Notes: a model not told the origin generated them from the sequence alone. A DNA stretch of 64,000 bases from Rhodocyclaceae bacterium (GCA_030682175.1 JAUXOM010000020.1:1-64000); one strand, 5' to 3'; shown: positions 45,104-55,310, counted from the first letter of the stretch. Made by a program: numbers and translations.

Positions 45104-48100
45104 ATGAACACCTCAATCGGATACCACAAACACATCGCAGCGGCGCTGCTGACGAGCGCTGCACTGGCCCTGACTGGCACCGCGCAAGCCGCGCCAACCG
45201 ATCTGGCGACCGTGCCCCTCATCACGCCGGGTGTCTCCAGCGTGCGTCCGAATCTGATGTTCATCATGGACAACTCGGGCAGCATGGATTGGGATTATCT
45301 GCCCGACTGGATTTATCGGACGGGGGAAAATTTGTGCAAGGGGTCAGCTGGCACCGCGAATGTTCGGTGCTGCCGCGAACCGGACGGCACTACTGGCAGT
45401 TGGAGTTGCCTGCCGCAGGACGCCGCCGGCGTCAATTTCGACGGAAGTGGTGGCCCCCACCTCCGCGGCATGCCCCCTTTCCATTCTGCCGATTTCAACT
45501 CAAATTATTACAACCCGGCCATCACTTACACCGCGCCAAAAAATGCCGACGGCACCAGCAAAACCAGTTACAGCGGTACTGGCGCGGTACCCTGGGATGG
45601 CTATGGTGTGCAATACAACAATGTGACCAGGACCATCAATCTGACCACCGAGTTTCCTGATGTCGAATGGTGTACTGACACAACATACTCTGACTGCCTG
45701 CGTGCCGACAACTATGTGCTGCCTGGTACGGTGAACAGCAAGAGCTACACGACGATGCGCGCGGTGCGGGCAACTGGTTCGAGCATGACCTTTGCCACCG
45801 GCAGCCCGGCTGCGCCGACCACCATCACCAGCAATGTCGGCCCTTATTACTACACGATGGTACCCGGAGAATACTGCACGACGCGTAAGCTGGTGACCTG
45901 CATCAACGCCGCCGGACCAACCGCTACCCATACATTCCCGGCCAGCCTGCGCTGGTGCAACAACAGTGCAGGTCGCGTCGCGGGTGAGCAGGGCGCCAGC
46001 ACTACTGACGCCTGCCAGGCGGTAAAAAACGTCACCTACAAATATCCACGCTATCCGACTCTGCTGCTTGCCAACGCGGTTTCGGCTGCCAATGCGACCG
46101 GAACGATTACAGTCGCCAATCTTCCCAGAAGTGATAGCGCGACTGGCACGGGCGCAACCTGCAACTCCGAGCCAATCAACAAAAAAACCACTGTAACGAG
46201 CATTAGACTCAATGGCGATGAGATTCTGACCGCGCCCTTTATCTATTGTGATCGTGACAGCAATCAAAATGACCGCAACAGGAATTTAGCTGAACAAATT
46301 CGTACCCGTATTGGTAATGATTTTACTGCCTCGCGTAGCGGTGCCGTGCTGACCATCACGACGCCATCAACCCCAAGCTATAACGGCGCTGAGAGGATAA
46401 CCATTATCACAACGGCAACGCTAACCGTCTCAGTTTTCAGTGGTGGCGTGACTGCATCTCCGGCACTCTATGCAGCGGGTTCTTTCAAGCGGCTAGACAT
46501 CGTCTCCGGCCAGACCTTCGGCAATATGTGCGTCAACGCCAGTGGCGTGGTCAGCAACGCCAGCGGCGCTTGCCCCTCGGGCAGCACCGTGGTAGTGGAC
46601 CGCAACAGCCGCACCGACTGTGCCGGGCGTCCCACCTGTACCTATGCCGAGGAACTGGCCAACTTCGCCAACTGGTTCGCCTGGTATCGCAGCCGCATGC
46701 AGATGACCAAGTCGACGCTGTCCACCGCCTTCCAGAGTGTCGATGACCGCTTCCGAGTGGGTTATTTCACCATCAACAGTGCCAGCAGCAATCTGGTGAA
46801 CATTGCACCTTTTGATACGGCCCAGAAATCAACCTGGTATACAAAACTTTTCGCCGCCAACCCGGACGGTGGCACTCCGTTACGTGTGGCGTTGGCACAG
46901 GCAGGGCGCATCTATGCAGGAAAAACCGCAATCACGGGTGCCACCGACCCGGTGCAATATTCCTGCCAAAAAAACTTCACGATCCTGTCCACCGACGGTT
47001 ACTGGAACGGCAGCAACGGCGTGCGGGTCGACGGCACCACGGCAATCGCCAACGAAGACAGCACGGATATGGTGATTGGTGGAGTGACCGGGCCGTTTGC
47101 GGATACCTATTCCGGCACGCTGGCCGATGTGGCAGCCTATTATTACAAGACCGACCTGCGCCAAAGCGTCACCCCGTTCAGCAACTGCACCGGCGCGGAA
47201 AATGTTTCGGTGTGTGCCAACGATGTGCCCACAAGCACCGGCGACAAAAATACCGCGCAACACATGGTCACCTACACGATCGGGCTGGGGATAGACGGGG
47301 TGATGAAGTATCGCGACAACTACAAAACACCCACGACCGACACGACCGACGACTACGACGCCGTTCGCCTCGGCACAACCGCCAGCCCGGCGACCGGGGT
47401 CTGCCCCTGGCAGACAACCGGCGCCTGCAACTGGCCGCAACCCGCCGCAGACACGCAGACGAGTATCGACGACCTCTGGCACGCTGCCGTCAATGGCCAT
47501 GGCAATTACTACAGCGCCAAGGACCCGCTGGGCTTGAGCCGTGGCCTGCTCGATGTGCTGGCCGGCATAGCAACGGATGACGGCGGCGCAGCGGCAGCCA
47601 CCACCAGCAACCCGAACGTCACCACCGGCGACAACTTCGTCTTCAGCTCGAAATACTGGACTTCTCAATGGACAGGCGAACTCATCCGTCAGACCATGGA
47701 CCTGACCTCGGGCAACATCAACACCGGGCAGGACTGGGAGGCCCATACGCAGCTTGACGCTGCAAGCTGGAGTGGCCGCAACATCTATACCTTCAGCAGC
47801 GCGCACCCGGCGAACAAGCTCAAGCCTTTCCGGTGGGATGAACTTAACGGCGTGTCGACCAGTTGCACGCCCCCGACCGACGAGAAGGGTTGTTTCTCTT
47901 CGACCTACATCGACAGCAGCCTGGCGCAATTCTGCACTACTGGCCCGCTGTGTCTTTCCAGCACCGAGAAGACCGCAGCCTCGGGCCAGAACCTGGTGGA
48001 CTTCCTGCGTGGCGACAAGAGTAACGAGGATACGACGTCCACAACCGGCCTGTATCGCGAGCGCAAGGGCCGGCTTGGCGACATCGTGTCGTCCGAGGCG

Positions 48101-49543
48101 GTGTATGTGGGCAAGTATCTGTTCGACTACGGCACCAGCAGTGGCTATCCGGTTAAGGGCACCGCTCGCGCCAATCCGACCGTCTTTGTCGGCGCCAACG
48201 ACGGCATGCTGCATGCCTTCAATGCCAATGATGGGAGTGAGCGCTGGGCTTACATCCCTTCGATGGTGATGAAGGATATCTTCCGTCTGGCCGACAAGGA
48301 CTATTCCACCAAGCACCGTTATTTTGTCGATGGCACACCGGTGACAGCCGACGTGCAGTCTGGCCTGCTGACCTGGAAGACCATCCTGGTCGGCGGCTTG
48401 GCGGGTGGTGGTCCCGGCTACTATGCCCTGGATATCACCGACACCGCCACAGATACCTCCGTCCTCAATCCGAAGGTGCTCTGGGAGTTTCGCCAGAAAC
48501 CCGGTTGCACTGCCGGGACATCTCCCCGTTACACCACCGTCGCCGGCATCACGGAAGATTGCGATCTGGGCCACGGCTATGGCAACCCCGAGATCGTCAA
48601 GCTGCCCAGCGGCACCTGGGTGGCCATGGTGACATCCGGCTACAACAACCACGTCACCGGCGATGGCAAGGGTTATCTGTATGTTCTAAATGCCCTGACC
48701 GGTGCCGTTCTCCACAAGGTGACGACGAATACCGGTGATACGACGACGCCGAGCGGGTTGGGTCGCATCCGGTCCTGGGTCGAAGACGCCATGAGGGACA
48801 ACACCGCCAAGTATGTGTATGGCGGCGACCTGCTGGGCAATATGTGGAAGTTCGACCTGACGAGCGGTACCCCGGTAAATAGCCTGCTGATCAATGTCGG
48901 ATCGTCCAAACCCATCACAGCCAGGCCGGAACTCGGCGAGGTCGTGAAGAACAATGGCCAGAAGAAGCGTGTGGTCTTCTTTTCGTCCGGCAAGCTGCTG
49001 GGCAACGTCGATCTTGCCGACACCAGCCAGCAGAGTTTCTACGGCATCTGGGATAAGGATGGCAGCCCATTGCCGACAACACTGATCGACTCCACGGTGA
49101 GTAGTGGTGGTAGTGGAAGGGTGGGCGTGGTGCAAACCTCCGTATTCGAGGATGACAATAACCTTGGCTGGCAACTCAATTATCCCGAGCTTGGCGAACG
49201 CGGCAATACCGATCCACAGCTGGCCTTTGGTACGCTGATATTCGTAACCAACAAGCCCGGCTCGGCCGATGCCTGCAACCCTTCAGGCTTCTCAAGCTGG
49301 GTCTATAACGTCGATTACCTCTCTGGCGGCGTCGTGCAACAGGCCGGGGATTCGAATACCCATCTGGCCACCGCTTACTCGGGTGCATCCACCCGGCCGA
49401 ATGTGGTGGTACTGCCCAGCGGCGTAGTCAAGAGCATCACCCGGACTTCCGGTCAGGACGTTGTCAACAACGTTGAGGAGGTTCGCATCAAGAGCGGCGG
49501 ATCCTCGGTTAGGCGCGTTACATGGCGCGAACTGCAGAACTGA
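45104..49543 (+). CDS. pilY1: Type IV pilus tip adhesin PilY1
   Basis: The 1479-residue exported protein has a signal peptide (cleaved after AQA near 29) and an N-terminal VWA-type domain with the MIDAS motif DNSGSMDW (Asp56, Ser58, Ser60). A C-terminal beta-propeller has VFVGANDGMLHAFNA and PilY1-specific PVTADVQ and GGLAGGGPGYYALDITD strands. Residues about 319-458 form an extra, AT-richer, threonine-rich domain. The minor-pilin row directly upstream fits the tip complex. AGGAGAATGTC precedes the ATG. The domain may sense calcium or surface contact. Confidence 0.93.
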   Translation: MNTSIGYHKHIAAALLTSAALALTGTAQAAPTDLATVPLITPGVSSVRPNLMFIMDNSGSMDWDYLPDWIYRTGENLCKGSAGTANVRCCREPDGTTGSWSCLPQDAAGVNFDGSGGPHLRGMPPFHSADFNSNYYNPAITYTAPKNADGTSKTSYSGTGAVPWDGYGVQYNNVTRTINLTTEFPDVEWCTDTTYSDCLRADNYVLPGTVNSKSYTTMRAVRATGSSMTFATGSPAAPTTITSNVGPYYYTMVPGEYCTTRKLVTCINAAGPTATHTFPASLRWCNNSAGRVAGEQGASTTDACQAVKNVTYKYPRYPTLLLANAVSAANATGTITVANLPRSDSATGTGATCNSEPINKKTTVTSIRLNGDEILTAPFIYCDRDSNQNDRNRNLAEQIRTRIGNDFTASRSGAVLTITTPSTPSYNGAERITIITTATLTVSVFSGGVTASPALYAAGSFKRLDIVSGQTFGNMCVNASGVVSNASGACPSGSTVVVDRNSRTDCAGRPTCTYAEELANFANWFAWYRSRMQMTKSTLSTAFQSVDDRFRVGYFTINSASSNLVNIAPFDTAQKSTWYTKLFAANPDGGTPLRVALAQAGRIYAGKTAITGATDPVQYSCQKNFTILSTDGYWNGSNGVRVDGTTAIANEDSTDMVIGGVTGPFADTYSGTLADVAAYYYKTDLRQSVTPFSNCTGAENVSVCANDVPTSTGDKNTAQHMVTYTIGLGIDGVMKYRDNYKTPTTDTTDDYDAVRLGTTASPATGVCPWQTTGACNWPQPAADTQTSIDDLWHAAVNGHGNYYSAKDPLGLSRGLLDVLAGIATDDGGAAAATTSNPNVTTGDNFVFSSKYWTSQWTGELIRQTMDLTSGNINTGQDWEAHTQLDAASWSGRNIYTFSSAHPANKLKPFRWDELNGVSTSCTPPTDEKGCFSSTYIDSSLAQFCTTGPLCLSSTEKTAASGQNLVDFLRGDKSNEDTTSTTGLYRERKGRLGDIVSSEAVYVGKYLFDYGTSSGYPVKGTARANPTVFVGANDGMLHAFNANDGSERWAYIPSMVMKDIFRLADKDYSTKHRYFVDGTPVTADVQSGLLTWKTILVGGLAGGGPGYYALDITDTATDTSVLNPKVLWEFRQKPGCTAGTSPRYTTVAGITEDCDLGHGYGNPEIVKLPSGTWVAMVTSGYNNHVTGDGKGYLYVLNALTGAVLHKVTTNTGDTTTPSGLGRIRSWVEDAMRDNTAKYVYGGDLLGNMWKFDLTSGTPVNSLLINVGSSKPITARPELGEVVKNNGQKKRVVFFSSGKLLGNVDLADTSQQSFYGIWDKDGSPLPTTLIDSTVSSGGSGRVGVVQTSVFEDDNNLGWQLNYPELGERGNTDPQLAFGTLIFVTNKPGSADACNPSGFSSWVYNVDYLSGGVVQQAGDSNTHLATAYSGASTRPNVVVLPSGVVKSITRTSGQDVVNNVEEVRIKSGGSSVRRVTWRELQN

Positions 49544-49582
49544 TGACGGGACGTGCGATGGCTCGCGGGGAATCCTCGCTAT

Positions 49583-50248
49583 ATGGGGAGGATGGGACAG
49601 TGGCGGCTGTTGTTGGCCCTGTGTTGTTCCGTCCTCATCCACCTGCTGGTCATCGACTCCCTGTCGCCTGGAGTTCCTGGAATTGGCCTCTGGCACCGAG
49701 CGCTGCAGGGGTCGTCGCACCAATTTGATGTGCTGATCCTGGCCGGGGCGGTAAAGGGTGCTGACGACGGGCAACCGGCAGCAACCCTGGCGGAACTGGA
49801 ATCTACCGCTGCCGATTTTTCCTTGGCAAAAGCGCATGAGTCGTCATTTGCGGAAGACGCGGCGGCTACTTCTTCAGCCGCCTCGCGCCTTGGATTGCTA
49901 CCGGAGGGGGAATTTGGCCCGCCTTATCCGCCGCCCGCCCCGGCCTACTTCCCATCCGACGAGCTTGACCATCAACCACGGCTTTTAACCGAACTGGACA
50001 CAAGCTTCCCCGAGGTCGGCAACATTGCAGGGGCTGGGCGCATGATATTCATATTGCTCATCGACGAAACGGGGCAGGTGGATGAGACGTTGAACGAATT
50101 CAGCAGTCTTGACCGGAATTTTGTGGGTGTAGTGCAGGCGTCATTGAACCAGATGCGCTTTGCGCCCGGAATGAAAAGCGATAGGCCGGTTAAGGCGCGG
50201 GTGCGTATCGAGGTGAATTTCGGTTATTCGGTATATGGACCGCCTTAG
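49583..50248 (+). CDS. TonB C-terminal-like protein
   Basis: The 221-residue protein has one N-terminal membrane segment (WRLLLALCCSVLIHLLVIDSL) and a central low-complexity, proline-rich region (FGPPYPPPAPAYFP). The C-terminal domain GRMIFILLIDETGQVDETLNEFSSLDRNFVGVVQASLNQMRFAPG matches the TonB family's last domain, which contacts TonB boxes of outer-membrane receptors. It follows pilY1 by 39 bp and no ExbB or ExbD is visible. The start is uncertain: ATG at 49583 (used), 49592, or GTG at 49553. It may be a TonB paralogue. Confidence 0.65.
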   Translation: MGRMGQWRLLLALCCSVLIHLLVIDSLSPGVPGIGLWHRALQGSSHQFDVLILAGAVKGADDGQPAATLAELESTAADFSLAKAHESSFAEDAAATSSAASRLGLLPEGEFGPPYPPPAPAYFPSDELDHQPRLLTELDTSFPEVGNIAGAGRMIFILLIDETGQVDETLNEFSSLDRNFVGVVQASLNQMRFAPGMKSDRPVKARVRIEVNFGYSVYGPP

Positions 50249-50252
50249 CCAG

Positions 50253-50282
50253 TTGTTCGCCGACGACAGCTGCAAGTATAAT
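50253..50282 (+). promoter_or_regulatory. Putative promoter of tRNA-Thr
   Basis: TTGTTC at 50253-50258 and TATAAT at 50277-50282 are 18 bp apart, with a start expected a few bases before the tRNA. Confidence 0.65.
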
Positions 50283-50293
50283 CGCCCCGGTTC

Positions 50294-50369
<76 letters not shown>

Positions 50370-50378
50370 GTAATACCC

Positions 50379-50418
50379 AGCCCCCGCAGGCTTTCATGCC
50401 TGCGGGGGCTTTCTTTTG
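50379..50418 (+). terminator. Rho-independent terminator after tRNA-Thr
   Basis: AGCCCCCGCAGGC and GCCTGCGGGGGCT form a 13-bp stem with a six-base loop, followed by TTCTTTT. Confidence 0.85.
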
Positions 50419-50487
50419 GTGTCAGCGAAGCACTTGCAACAGAAAACAGGCTGCATATTAATGAATCCTTTACTACTGGATATTTAT

Positions 50488-50505
50488 ATTAAAGAGTGCT
50501 TTAAT
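50488..50505. promoter_or_regulatory. AT-rich palindrome before the Fic gene
   Basis: ATTAAAG at 50488-50494 and CTTTAAT at 50499-50505 form a perfect inverted repeat with a four-base gap, 38 bp before the Fic ATG. It may be an operator for the Fic protein's C-terminal winged helix; that is a guess. Confidence 0.4.
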
Positions 50506-50543
50506 TGATTCCATTGAGTTAAGCCTCCCTTTACTATGAAGCT

Positions 50544-51692
50544 ATGAAGCGCTCCACCGGAACTTACGTTACCTCAACGACCTTGGGCGAGTCTGTCCAG
50601 GCTTTCGTTCCTTATCCGTTGCCTCCAGCCAAACCGGCGCTTGCGGGTGAGTCATACCTGGCGCAGAACCGCGAGTCAGAACTGGCGCTGGCCCGTTTGT
50701 CCGGGGTATCGGGTTTGGTGCCCGCGGTGGATTGGTTGTTGTACAGCGCCATCCGCAAGGAGGCCTTGCTGACCTCGCAGCTCGAAGGGACGCAGGCAAC
50801 GCTCAGGGATTTATTTGACGAGGAAGCCGGATTCGCAGTTAGCAATTCCGCTGACGTGGAGGAGGTCACCAACTACCTCCGCGCCTTCCGGCTGGTACAG
50901 GACAATTTGCGTGATCCAAGCGGTCTGCCGATCAGCGTTCGCCTGCTCTGTGATGCTCACCGCCTGTTGCTCGACGGGGTACGGGGTGCCGGCAAGCAAC
51001 CCGGTGAATTGCGCCGTTCGCAGAACTGGATCGGTGGTACCCGTCCAGGCAATGCGGTATTCGTACCACCCCCATCGGATCGTGTGCCCGAATTGATCGG
51101 AGACATGGAGCGCTTCATCCACGACACGTCGTCGGCACTTCCGCCGCTCGTCAAAATTGCCTTGGTGCACGCCCAGTTTGAAACCATCCACCCCTTTCTG
51201 GATGGTAATGGGCGTATTGGTCGACTGCTGATTGCGGTGCTTCTCGAACACTGGGGCCTGTTGCCGGAGCCGTTGATGTATCTCAGCGGCTATCTGAAGC
51301 AGCACCAGATGGAGTACTACCGGCGGTTGTCGATCATCCGAACCGAGGGAGGCTGGGAATCCTGGGTGACATTTTTTCTGGAGGGGGTTGCAGCGGCCGC
51401 CACCGACGCGGAGCGCAGCATCATCGCAATCGCCAGCTTGGTGGCGGCTGACCGGCGGCGTTTGCTCGAATCGCCCAAGGCTGGCCCCACAAGCTACCGC
51501 TTGTTTGAGTTGTTAGCGATGATGCCGCGCTTTACCATCGAGCGCGTTCGTCAGAAGTTGGAAACAAGTTTCCCGACGGCGAATGCGGCCGTCAAAGTTC
51601 TGGAAGATCTCGGTATCGTGACGGAGATGACCGGTCAGAAGAAGAATCGCAGCTACAGCTATCAGGCGTATATCGAGTTACTGTCGCGGTGA
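50544..51692 (+). CDS. Fic-family protein with N-terminal inhibitory motif
   Basis: The 382-residue protein has the Fic AMP-transferase motif HPFLDGNGRIGR starting at His216 and an N-terminal inhibitory helix T-SQL-EG (Thr77 to Gly82), fitting the S/T-x-x-x-E-G/N pattern of self-inhibited class II Fic proteins. The last 60 residues (FELLAMMPRFTIERVRQKLETSFPTANAAVKVLEDLGIV) look like a winged helix-turn-helix. Such proteins AMPylate targets or act as toxins; the helix suggests autoregulation. Upstream DNA is AT-rich and a tRNA gene lies 175 bp before it, common for acquired genes. Confidence 0.88.
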   Translation: MKRSTGTYVTSTTLGESVQAFVPYPLPPAKPALAGESYLAQNRESELALARLSGVSGLVPAVDWLLYSAIRKEALLTSQLEGTQATLRDLFDEEAGFAVSNSADVEEVTNYLRAFRLVQDNLRDPSGLPISVRLLCDAHRLLLDGVRGAGKQPGELRRSQNWIGGTRPGNAVFVPPPSDRVPELIGDMERFIHDTSSALPPLVKIALVHAQFETIHPFLDGNGRIGRLLIAVLLEHWGLLPEPLMYLSGYLKQHQMEYYRRLSIIRTEGGWESWVTFFLEGVAAAATDAERSIIAIASLVAADRRRLLESPKAGPTSYRLFELLAMMPRFTIERVRQKLETSFPTANAAVKVLEDLGIVTEMTGQKKNRSYSYQAYIELLSR

Positions 51693-51775
51693 GTATTTAG
51701 TGATGTTTTGGTTTATAAAGCACGCAGATGGTTGTAATCCACCCTTCCTCTCCCTTTTCACTGCCACGAATGATC

Positions 51776-52657
51776 ATGACCACACCCCTGTTCGAGTCCT
51801 CAATTACCACTCTGCCGCTGCTCGCCCGCGGCAAGGTGCGCGACATCTACGCTGTTGGCGACGATCAGATGTTGATCATCGCCACCGACCGCCTTTCGGC
51901 TTTTGATGTGGTCATGCCTGACCCGATTCCCGGCAAGGGCGCGGTGCTGACCGCCGTGGCCGATTTCTGGTTCAGGAAGCTCGGGCACATCATTCCCAAT
52001 CAGCTCACCGGCATTGACCCGGAAACGGTGGTGGCGCCCGCCGAGCGCGAGCAGGTGCGCGGTCGGGCGATTGTCGTGAAGAAGCTGAAGCCGCTGCCCA
52101 TCGAAGCGGTGGCACGCGGTTACCTGATCGGTTCGGGCTGGAAGGACTATCAGGCGAGCGGCAAGGTTTGCGGCATTCCGCTCCCCGCCGGGCTGCAGAT
52201 GGCGCAGCAGTTGCCGCAGCCCTTGTTCACGCCCTCAACCAAGGCGGCGGCGGGCACGCACGACGAGAATATCGACTTTGCCACGGTGGAGAAGCTGTTG
52301 GGCCAGGCCCTCGCGGCGCAGGTGCGGGACGCCACGTTGCGGCTCTACACCGAGGCGGCGGCTTATGCCCTGACACGCGGCATCATCATCGCCGACACCA
52401 AGTTCGAATTCGGCCAGGATGCGGCGGGCAAGTTGTATTTGATCGACGAAGTGCTGACGCCTGATTCATCACGCTTCTGGCCGGCCGACACTTATCAGGT
52501 TGGCGTCAGCCCGCCGAGCTTCGACAAGCAGTTCCTGCGCGACTACCTGGAAACACTCGACTGGAACAAGAAAGCCCCGGGGCCGAAGCTGCCCCCCGAG
52601 ATTCTCGAGAAAACCGCCGCCAAGTATCGCGAAGCGCTAAGCCGGTTGACCGGCTGA
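51776..52657 (+). CDS. purC: Phosphoribosylaminoimidazole-succinocarboxamide synthase
   Basis: The 293-residue SAICAR synthase acts in purine synthesis, joining aspartate to CAIR with ATP. It has [45 protein letters not shown] and [15 protein letters not shown]. The long form with a C-terminal extension is normal for Betaproteobacteria. The ATG at 51776 is used; ATG 51770 is in another frame. It is not close-linked to other pur genes here. Confidence 0.95.
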   Translation: MTTPLFESSITTLPLLARGKVRDIYAVGDDQMLIIATDRLSAFDVVMPDPIPGKGAVLTAVADFWFRKLGHIIPNQLTGIDPETVVAPAEREQVRGRAIVVKKLKPLPIEAVARGYLIGSGWKDYQASGKVCGIPLPAGLQMAQQLPQPLFTPSTKAAAGTHDENIDFATVEKLLGQALAAQVRDATLRLYTEAAAYALTRGIIIADTKFEFGQDAAGKLYLIDEVLTPDSSRFWPADTYQVGVSPPSFDKQFLRDYLETLDWNKKAPGPKLPPEILEKTAAKYREALSRLTG

Positions 52658-52702
52658 ACGCTGCCGCTTTTCTTGCTGTTCCCGTGTCGGCGGCTTGGGT
52701 GG

Positions 52703-52727
52703 CGCCGTCCCGCCAGAGCCGACTTTT
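52703..52727 (-). repeat. Repeat R1, short form, between purC and prlC
   Basis: The minus strand reads AAAAGTCGGCTCTGGCGGGA and continues CGGCG, a close match to the R1 consensus. It lies in the 122-bp gap, not in a gene. Confidence 0.7.
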
Positions 52728-52779
52728 GCTGTTGTGGCTTGGGCATTGAAGTTCCCGGCGCCACCACCAATTACTGAAT

Positions 52780-54825
52780 ATGAACCCACTCCTCGACTTC
52801 TCCGGTCTGCCCCGTTTCGACTCTGTCGAACCCGATCATGTCGCACCCGCCATTCGCCAGTTGCTCGATGAGAATCGTGCCTTGCTGGCGCGGCTGGAAC
52901 TGCCCGGCACGCCGGCTACCTGGGACGATTTTGTGGTGCCCCTGACCGATGCCGGTGAACGGCTGGGGCATGCTTGGGGCATTGTCGGCCATTTGCACGC
53001 GGTGAATGACGTGCCGCCCTGGCGTGAGGCCTACAACGCGATGCTGCCGGAAGTAAGCCGGTTTTATGCCGAGCTTGGACAAAACCTCGCGCTCTTCGAA
53101 AAATTCAAGACCTTGCGGCAGAGTCCGGAATTCGCCACGCTCTCGCCAACGCGTCAGCGCATTGTCGACAATGAGGTTCGCGATTTCCGTCTGGCGGGTG
53201 CCGAATTGCGTCCAGACCTGAAACCGCGCTTTCAGGCGATTCAGGAAGAGCAGTCCGCGCTGGCGGCCAAATTTTCAGAAAACATTCTCGATGCCACCAA
53301 TGCCCACGCCGAATGGGTGAGCGAAGCCAGCGGCGTGGCCGGTCTGCCCGCCGATGTGCGGGCCGCCGCGCGGGCCGCGGCCGAGAGCGAAGGCAAGCCG
53401 GGCTGGAAATTCACCCTGCATGCACCGTCCTATCTGCCGGTGATGCAGTATGCCGACGATCGCGAGCTACGCGCGCGCATGTATCGCGCCTATGCGACAC
53501 GGGCATCCGAGTTCGGCAATCCGGAGTGGAACAATGGTCCGCTGATCGATCGCATTCTTGCCCTGTGTGCCGAAGAAGCGGCAATGCTGGGTTTTGCCAC
53601 CTATGCCGAGGTTTCCCTGACCCCGAAAATGGCGGAATCCCCCGCACAGGTGATTGCATTTTTACGTGACATGGCGGCCAAGGCGCGGCCCTTTGCCGAG
53701 CGCGACATGGCTGAATTGCAGGAATTCGCCCGTGACCGTCTCGGCTTCGGCACCCTGGAAAGCTGGGATCTGGCCTGGGTTGCGGAGAAGCTGAAACAGG
53801 AGCGCTACGCCTTCTCGGATGACGAGGTGAAACAATATTTTCCAGAACCGCAGGTGCTGGCCGGGTTGTTTAGGGTTATCGAGACGCTGTTCGGGCTTAA
53901 GCTAGAAGCCGATAGCGCGCCGGTCTGGCATCCGGACGTGCGCTTCTTCCGCATCCTGCGTGATGGCAAATTGATCGGCCAGTTCTATCTCGACCTGTAT
54001 GCGCGCCCAACCAAGCGCGGTGGCGCCTGGATGGATGAGGCAGTGGCGCGCCGTCGGGTGCAGACCGGCACCCAAACGCCGGTCGCCTATCTCAACTGCA
54101 ACTTCCCGGCCCCAGTCGGCGGCAAGCCGGCCACCTTCAGTCACAACGACGTCAATACCCTGTTCCACGAGACCGGTCACGGCCTGCATCACCTGCTGAC
54201 GGAAGTCGATGAGCTCGCCGTCTCGGGCATCCATGGCGTCGAATGGGATGCCGTTGAACTCCCCTCGCAGTTCATGGAAAACTTTTGCTGGGAATGGGAC
54301 GTGCTTTCGGGGATGACAGCGCATGCCGAAACTGGTGCTCCGTTGCCGCGCGAACTCTTCGACAAGATGATTGCCGCCAAGAATTTCCAGAGTGGCGTGC
54401 AAACCCTGCGCCAGATCGAATTCGGCCTTTTCGATTTGCTGGTGCATAGCGAATTCAAGCCCAGCAGCGACCAGTCGTTCATGGATGTGCTCGCCGAGGT
54501 GCGGCGTGAGGTTGCGGTGATCGTGCCGCCCGAATGGCAGCGCTTCCCGCACAGCTTTTCACACATCTTCGGTGGCGGCTATGCTGCTGGCTACTACAGC
54601 TACAAATGGGCCGAAGTCTTGTCAGCCGATGCTTACGCCGCCTTCGAAGAGGCAGCCTCCAGCGCCGGTACGGTGCTCGACGCCGCTACCGGCAAACGGT
54701 TTTGGCAGGAGATACTTTCGGTCGGGGGTTCCCGGCCGGCGCTCGAATCTTTCCTGGCTTTCCGTGGCCGCACGCCGAACCCCGACGCCTTGTTGCGCCA
54801 TAATGGCATGATCGCAACTGCCTGA
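52780..54825 (+). CDS. prlC: Oligopeptidase A (M3 peptidase)
   Basis: Zinc endopeptidase of 681 residues that degrades oligopeptides, including signal peptides, in the cytoplasm. It has the HExxH motif in FHETGHGLHHLL and downstream GVEWDAVELPSQFMENFCWE, with the third zinc ligand Glu. The N terminus NPLLDFSGLPRFDSVEPDHV is typical. It lies after an R1 repeat, 11 bp before the glutaredoxin-like gene. Both may be co-transcribed. Confidence 0.94.
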   Translation: MNPLLDFSGLPRFDSVEPDHVAPAIRQLLDENRALLARLELPGTPATWDDFVVPLTDAGERLGHAWGIVGHLHAVNDVPPWREAYNAMLPEVSRFYAELGQNLALFEKFKTLRQSPEFATLSPTRQRIVDNEVRDFRLAGAELRPDLKPRFQAIQEEQSALAAKFSENILDATNAHAEWVSEASGVAGLPADVRAAARAAAESEGKPGWKFTLHAPSYLPVMQYADDRELRARMYRAYATRASEFGNPEWNNGPLIDRILALCAEEAAMLGFATYAEVSLTPKMAESPAQVIAFLRDMAAKARPFAERDMAELQEFARDRLGFGTLESWDLAWVAEKLKQERYAFSDDEVKQYFPEPQVLAGLFRVIETLFGLKLEADSAPVWHPDVRFFRILRDGKLIGQFYLDLYARPTKRGGAWMDEAVARRRVQTGTQTPVAYLNCNFPAPVGGKPATFSHNDVNTLFHETGHGLHHLLTEVDELAVSGIHGVEWDAVELPSQFMENFCWEWDVLSGMTAHAETGAPLPRELFDKMIAAKNFQSGVQTLRQIEFGLFDLLVHSEFKPSSDQSFMDVLAEVRREVAVIVPPEWQRFPHSFSHIFGGGYAAGYYSYKWAEVLSADAYAAFEEAASSAGTVLDAATGKRFWQEILSVGGSRPALESFLAFRGRTPNPDALLRHNGMIATA

Positions 54826-54836
54826 CGGAGACTTCA

Positions 54837-55310
54837 ATGAAGACTTTCGCACTGCTGTTCTTCCTGCTGTGCGTCAGCGTGGTAAACGCACAGACTACCT
54901 ATCGTTGGGTCGATCAGGAGGGCAAGGTGCATTACGCGGATCGCCCACCGCCGCCGAAGACGGCGCGTGAAGTGCAGGAAAAGCAGTTCTCGGCACCAGC
55001 CGCAAACAAACAACTGCCTTTTGCGTTGCGTCAGGCCGTGAATAATTATCCTGTGACGCTCCATGTCAGCAACGACTGCCCCAGCGCCTGCAAGCTGGGC
55101 CGCGACTACCTTAACAAGCGTGGCATTCCATTTAGCGAGAAAACCGTCGCAACCAATGAGGAAATCGAAGCCCTGCGCCAGTTGCAAGGTGGTGGTGAAG
55201 TCGCGGTACCCGTATTGCAGGTCGGCGAAAAGACCATCAAAGGTTTTCTGGATACCAGTTGGGCCAGTTTGCTGGATGCGGCGGGCTACCCCAAATCGGA
55301 TAACCGTTAG
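54837..55310 (+). CDS. Exported DUF4124/glutaredoxin-fold protein
   Basis: The 157-residue protein has a signal peptide (MKTFALLFFLLCVSVVNA), then the DUF4124 motif TYRWVDQEGKVHYADRPPP, followed by a glutaredoxin-like domain with DCPSACKLGRDYLNKRG and VPVLQVGEKTIKGF. The cysteine pair C-x-x-x-C is wider than the usual C-x-x-C, so the redox role is uncertain. DUF4124 is a frequent exported module in Beta- and Gammaproteobacteria. It follows prlC by 11 bp and ends before an R5 repeat. Confidence 0.82.
   Translation: MKTFALLFFLLCVSVVNAQTTYRWVDQEGKVHYADRPPPPKTAREVQEKQFSAPAANKQLPFALRQAVNNYPVTLHVSNDCPSACKLGRDYLNKRGIPFSEKTVATNEEIEALRQLQGGGEVAVPVLQVGEKTIKGFLDTSWASLLDAAGYPKSDNR

Noticed and set aside
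46880..48652. 590-residue minus-strand frame opposite pilY1
   Set aside because: It mirrors high-GC codon bias of pilY1 and has no domain.
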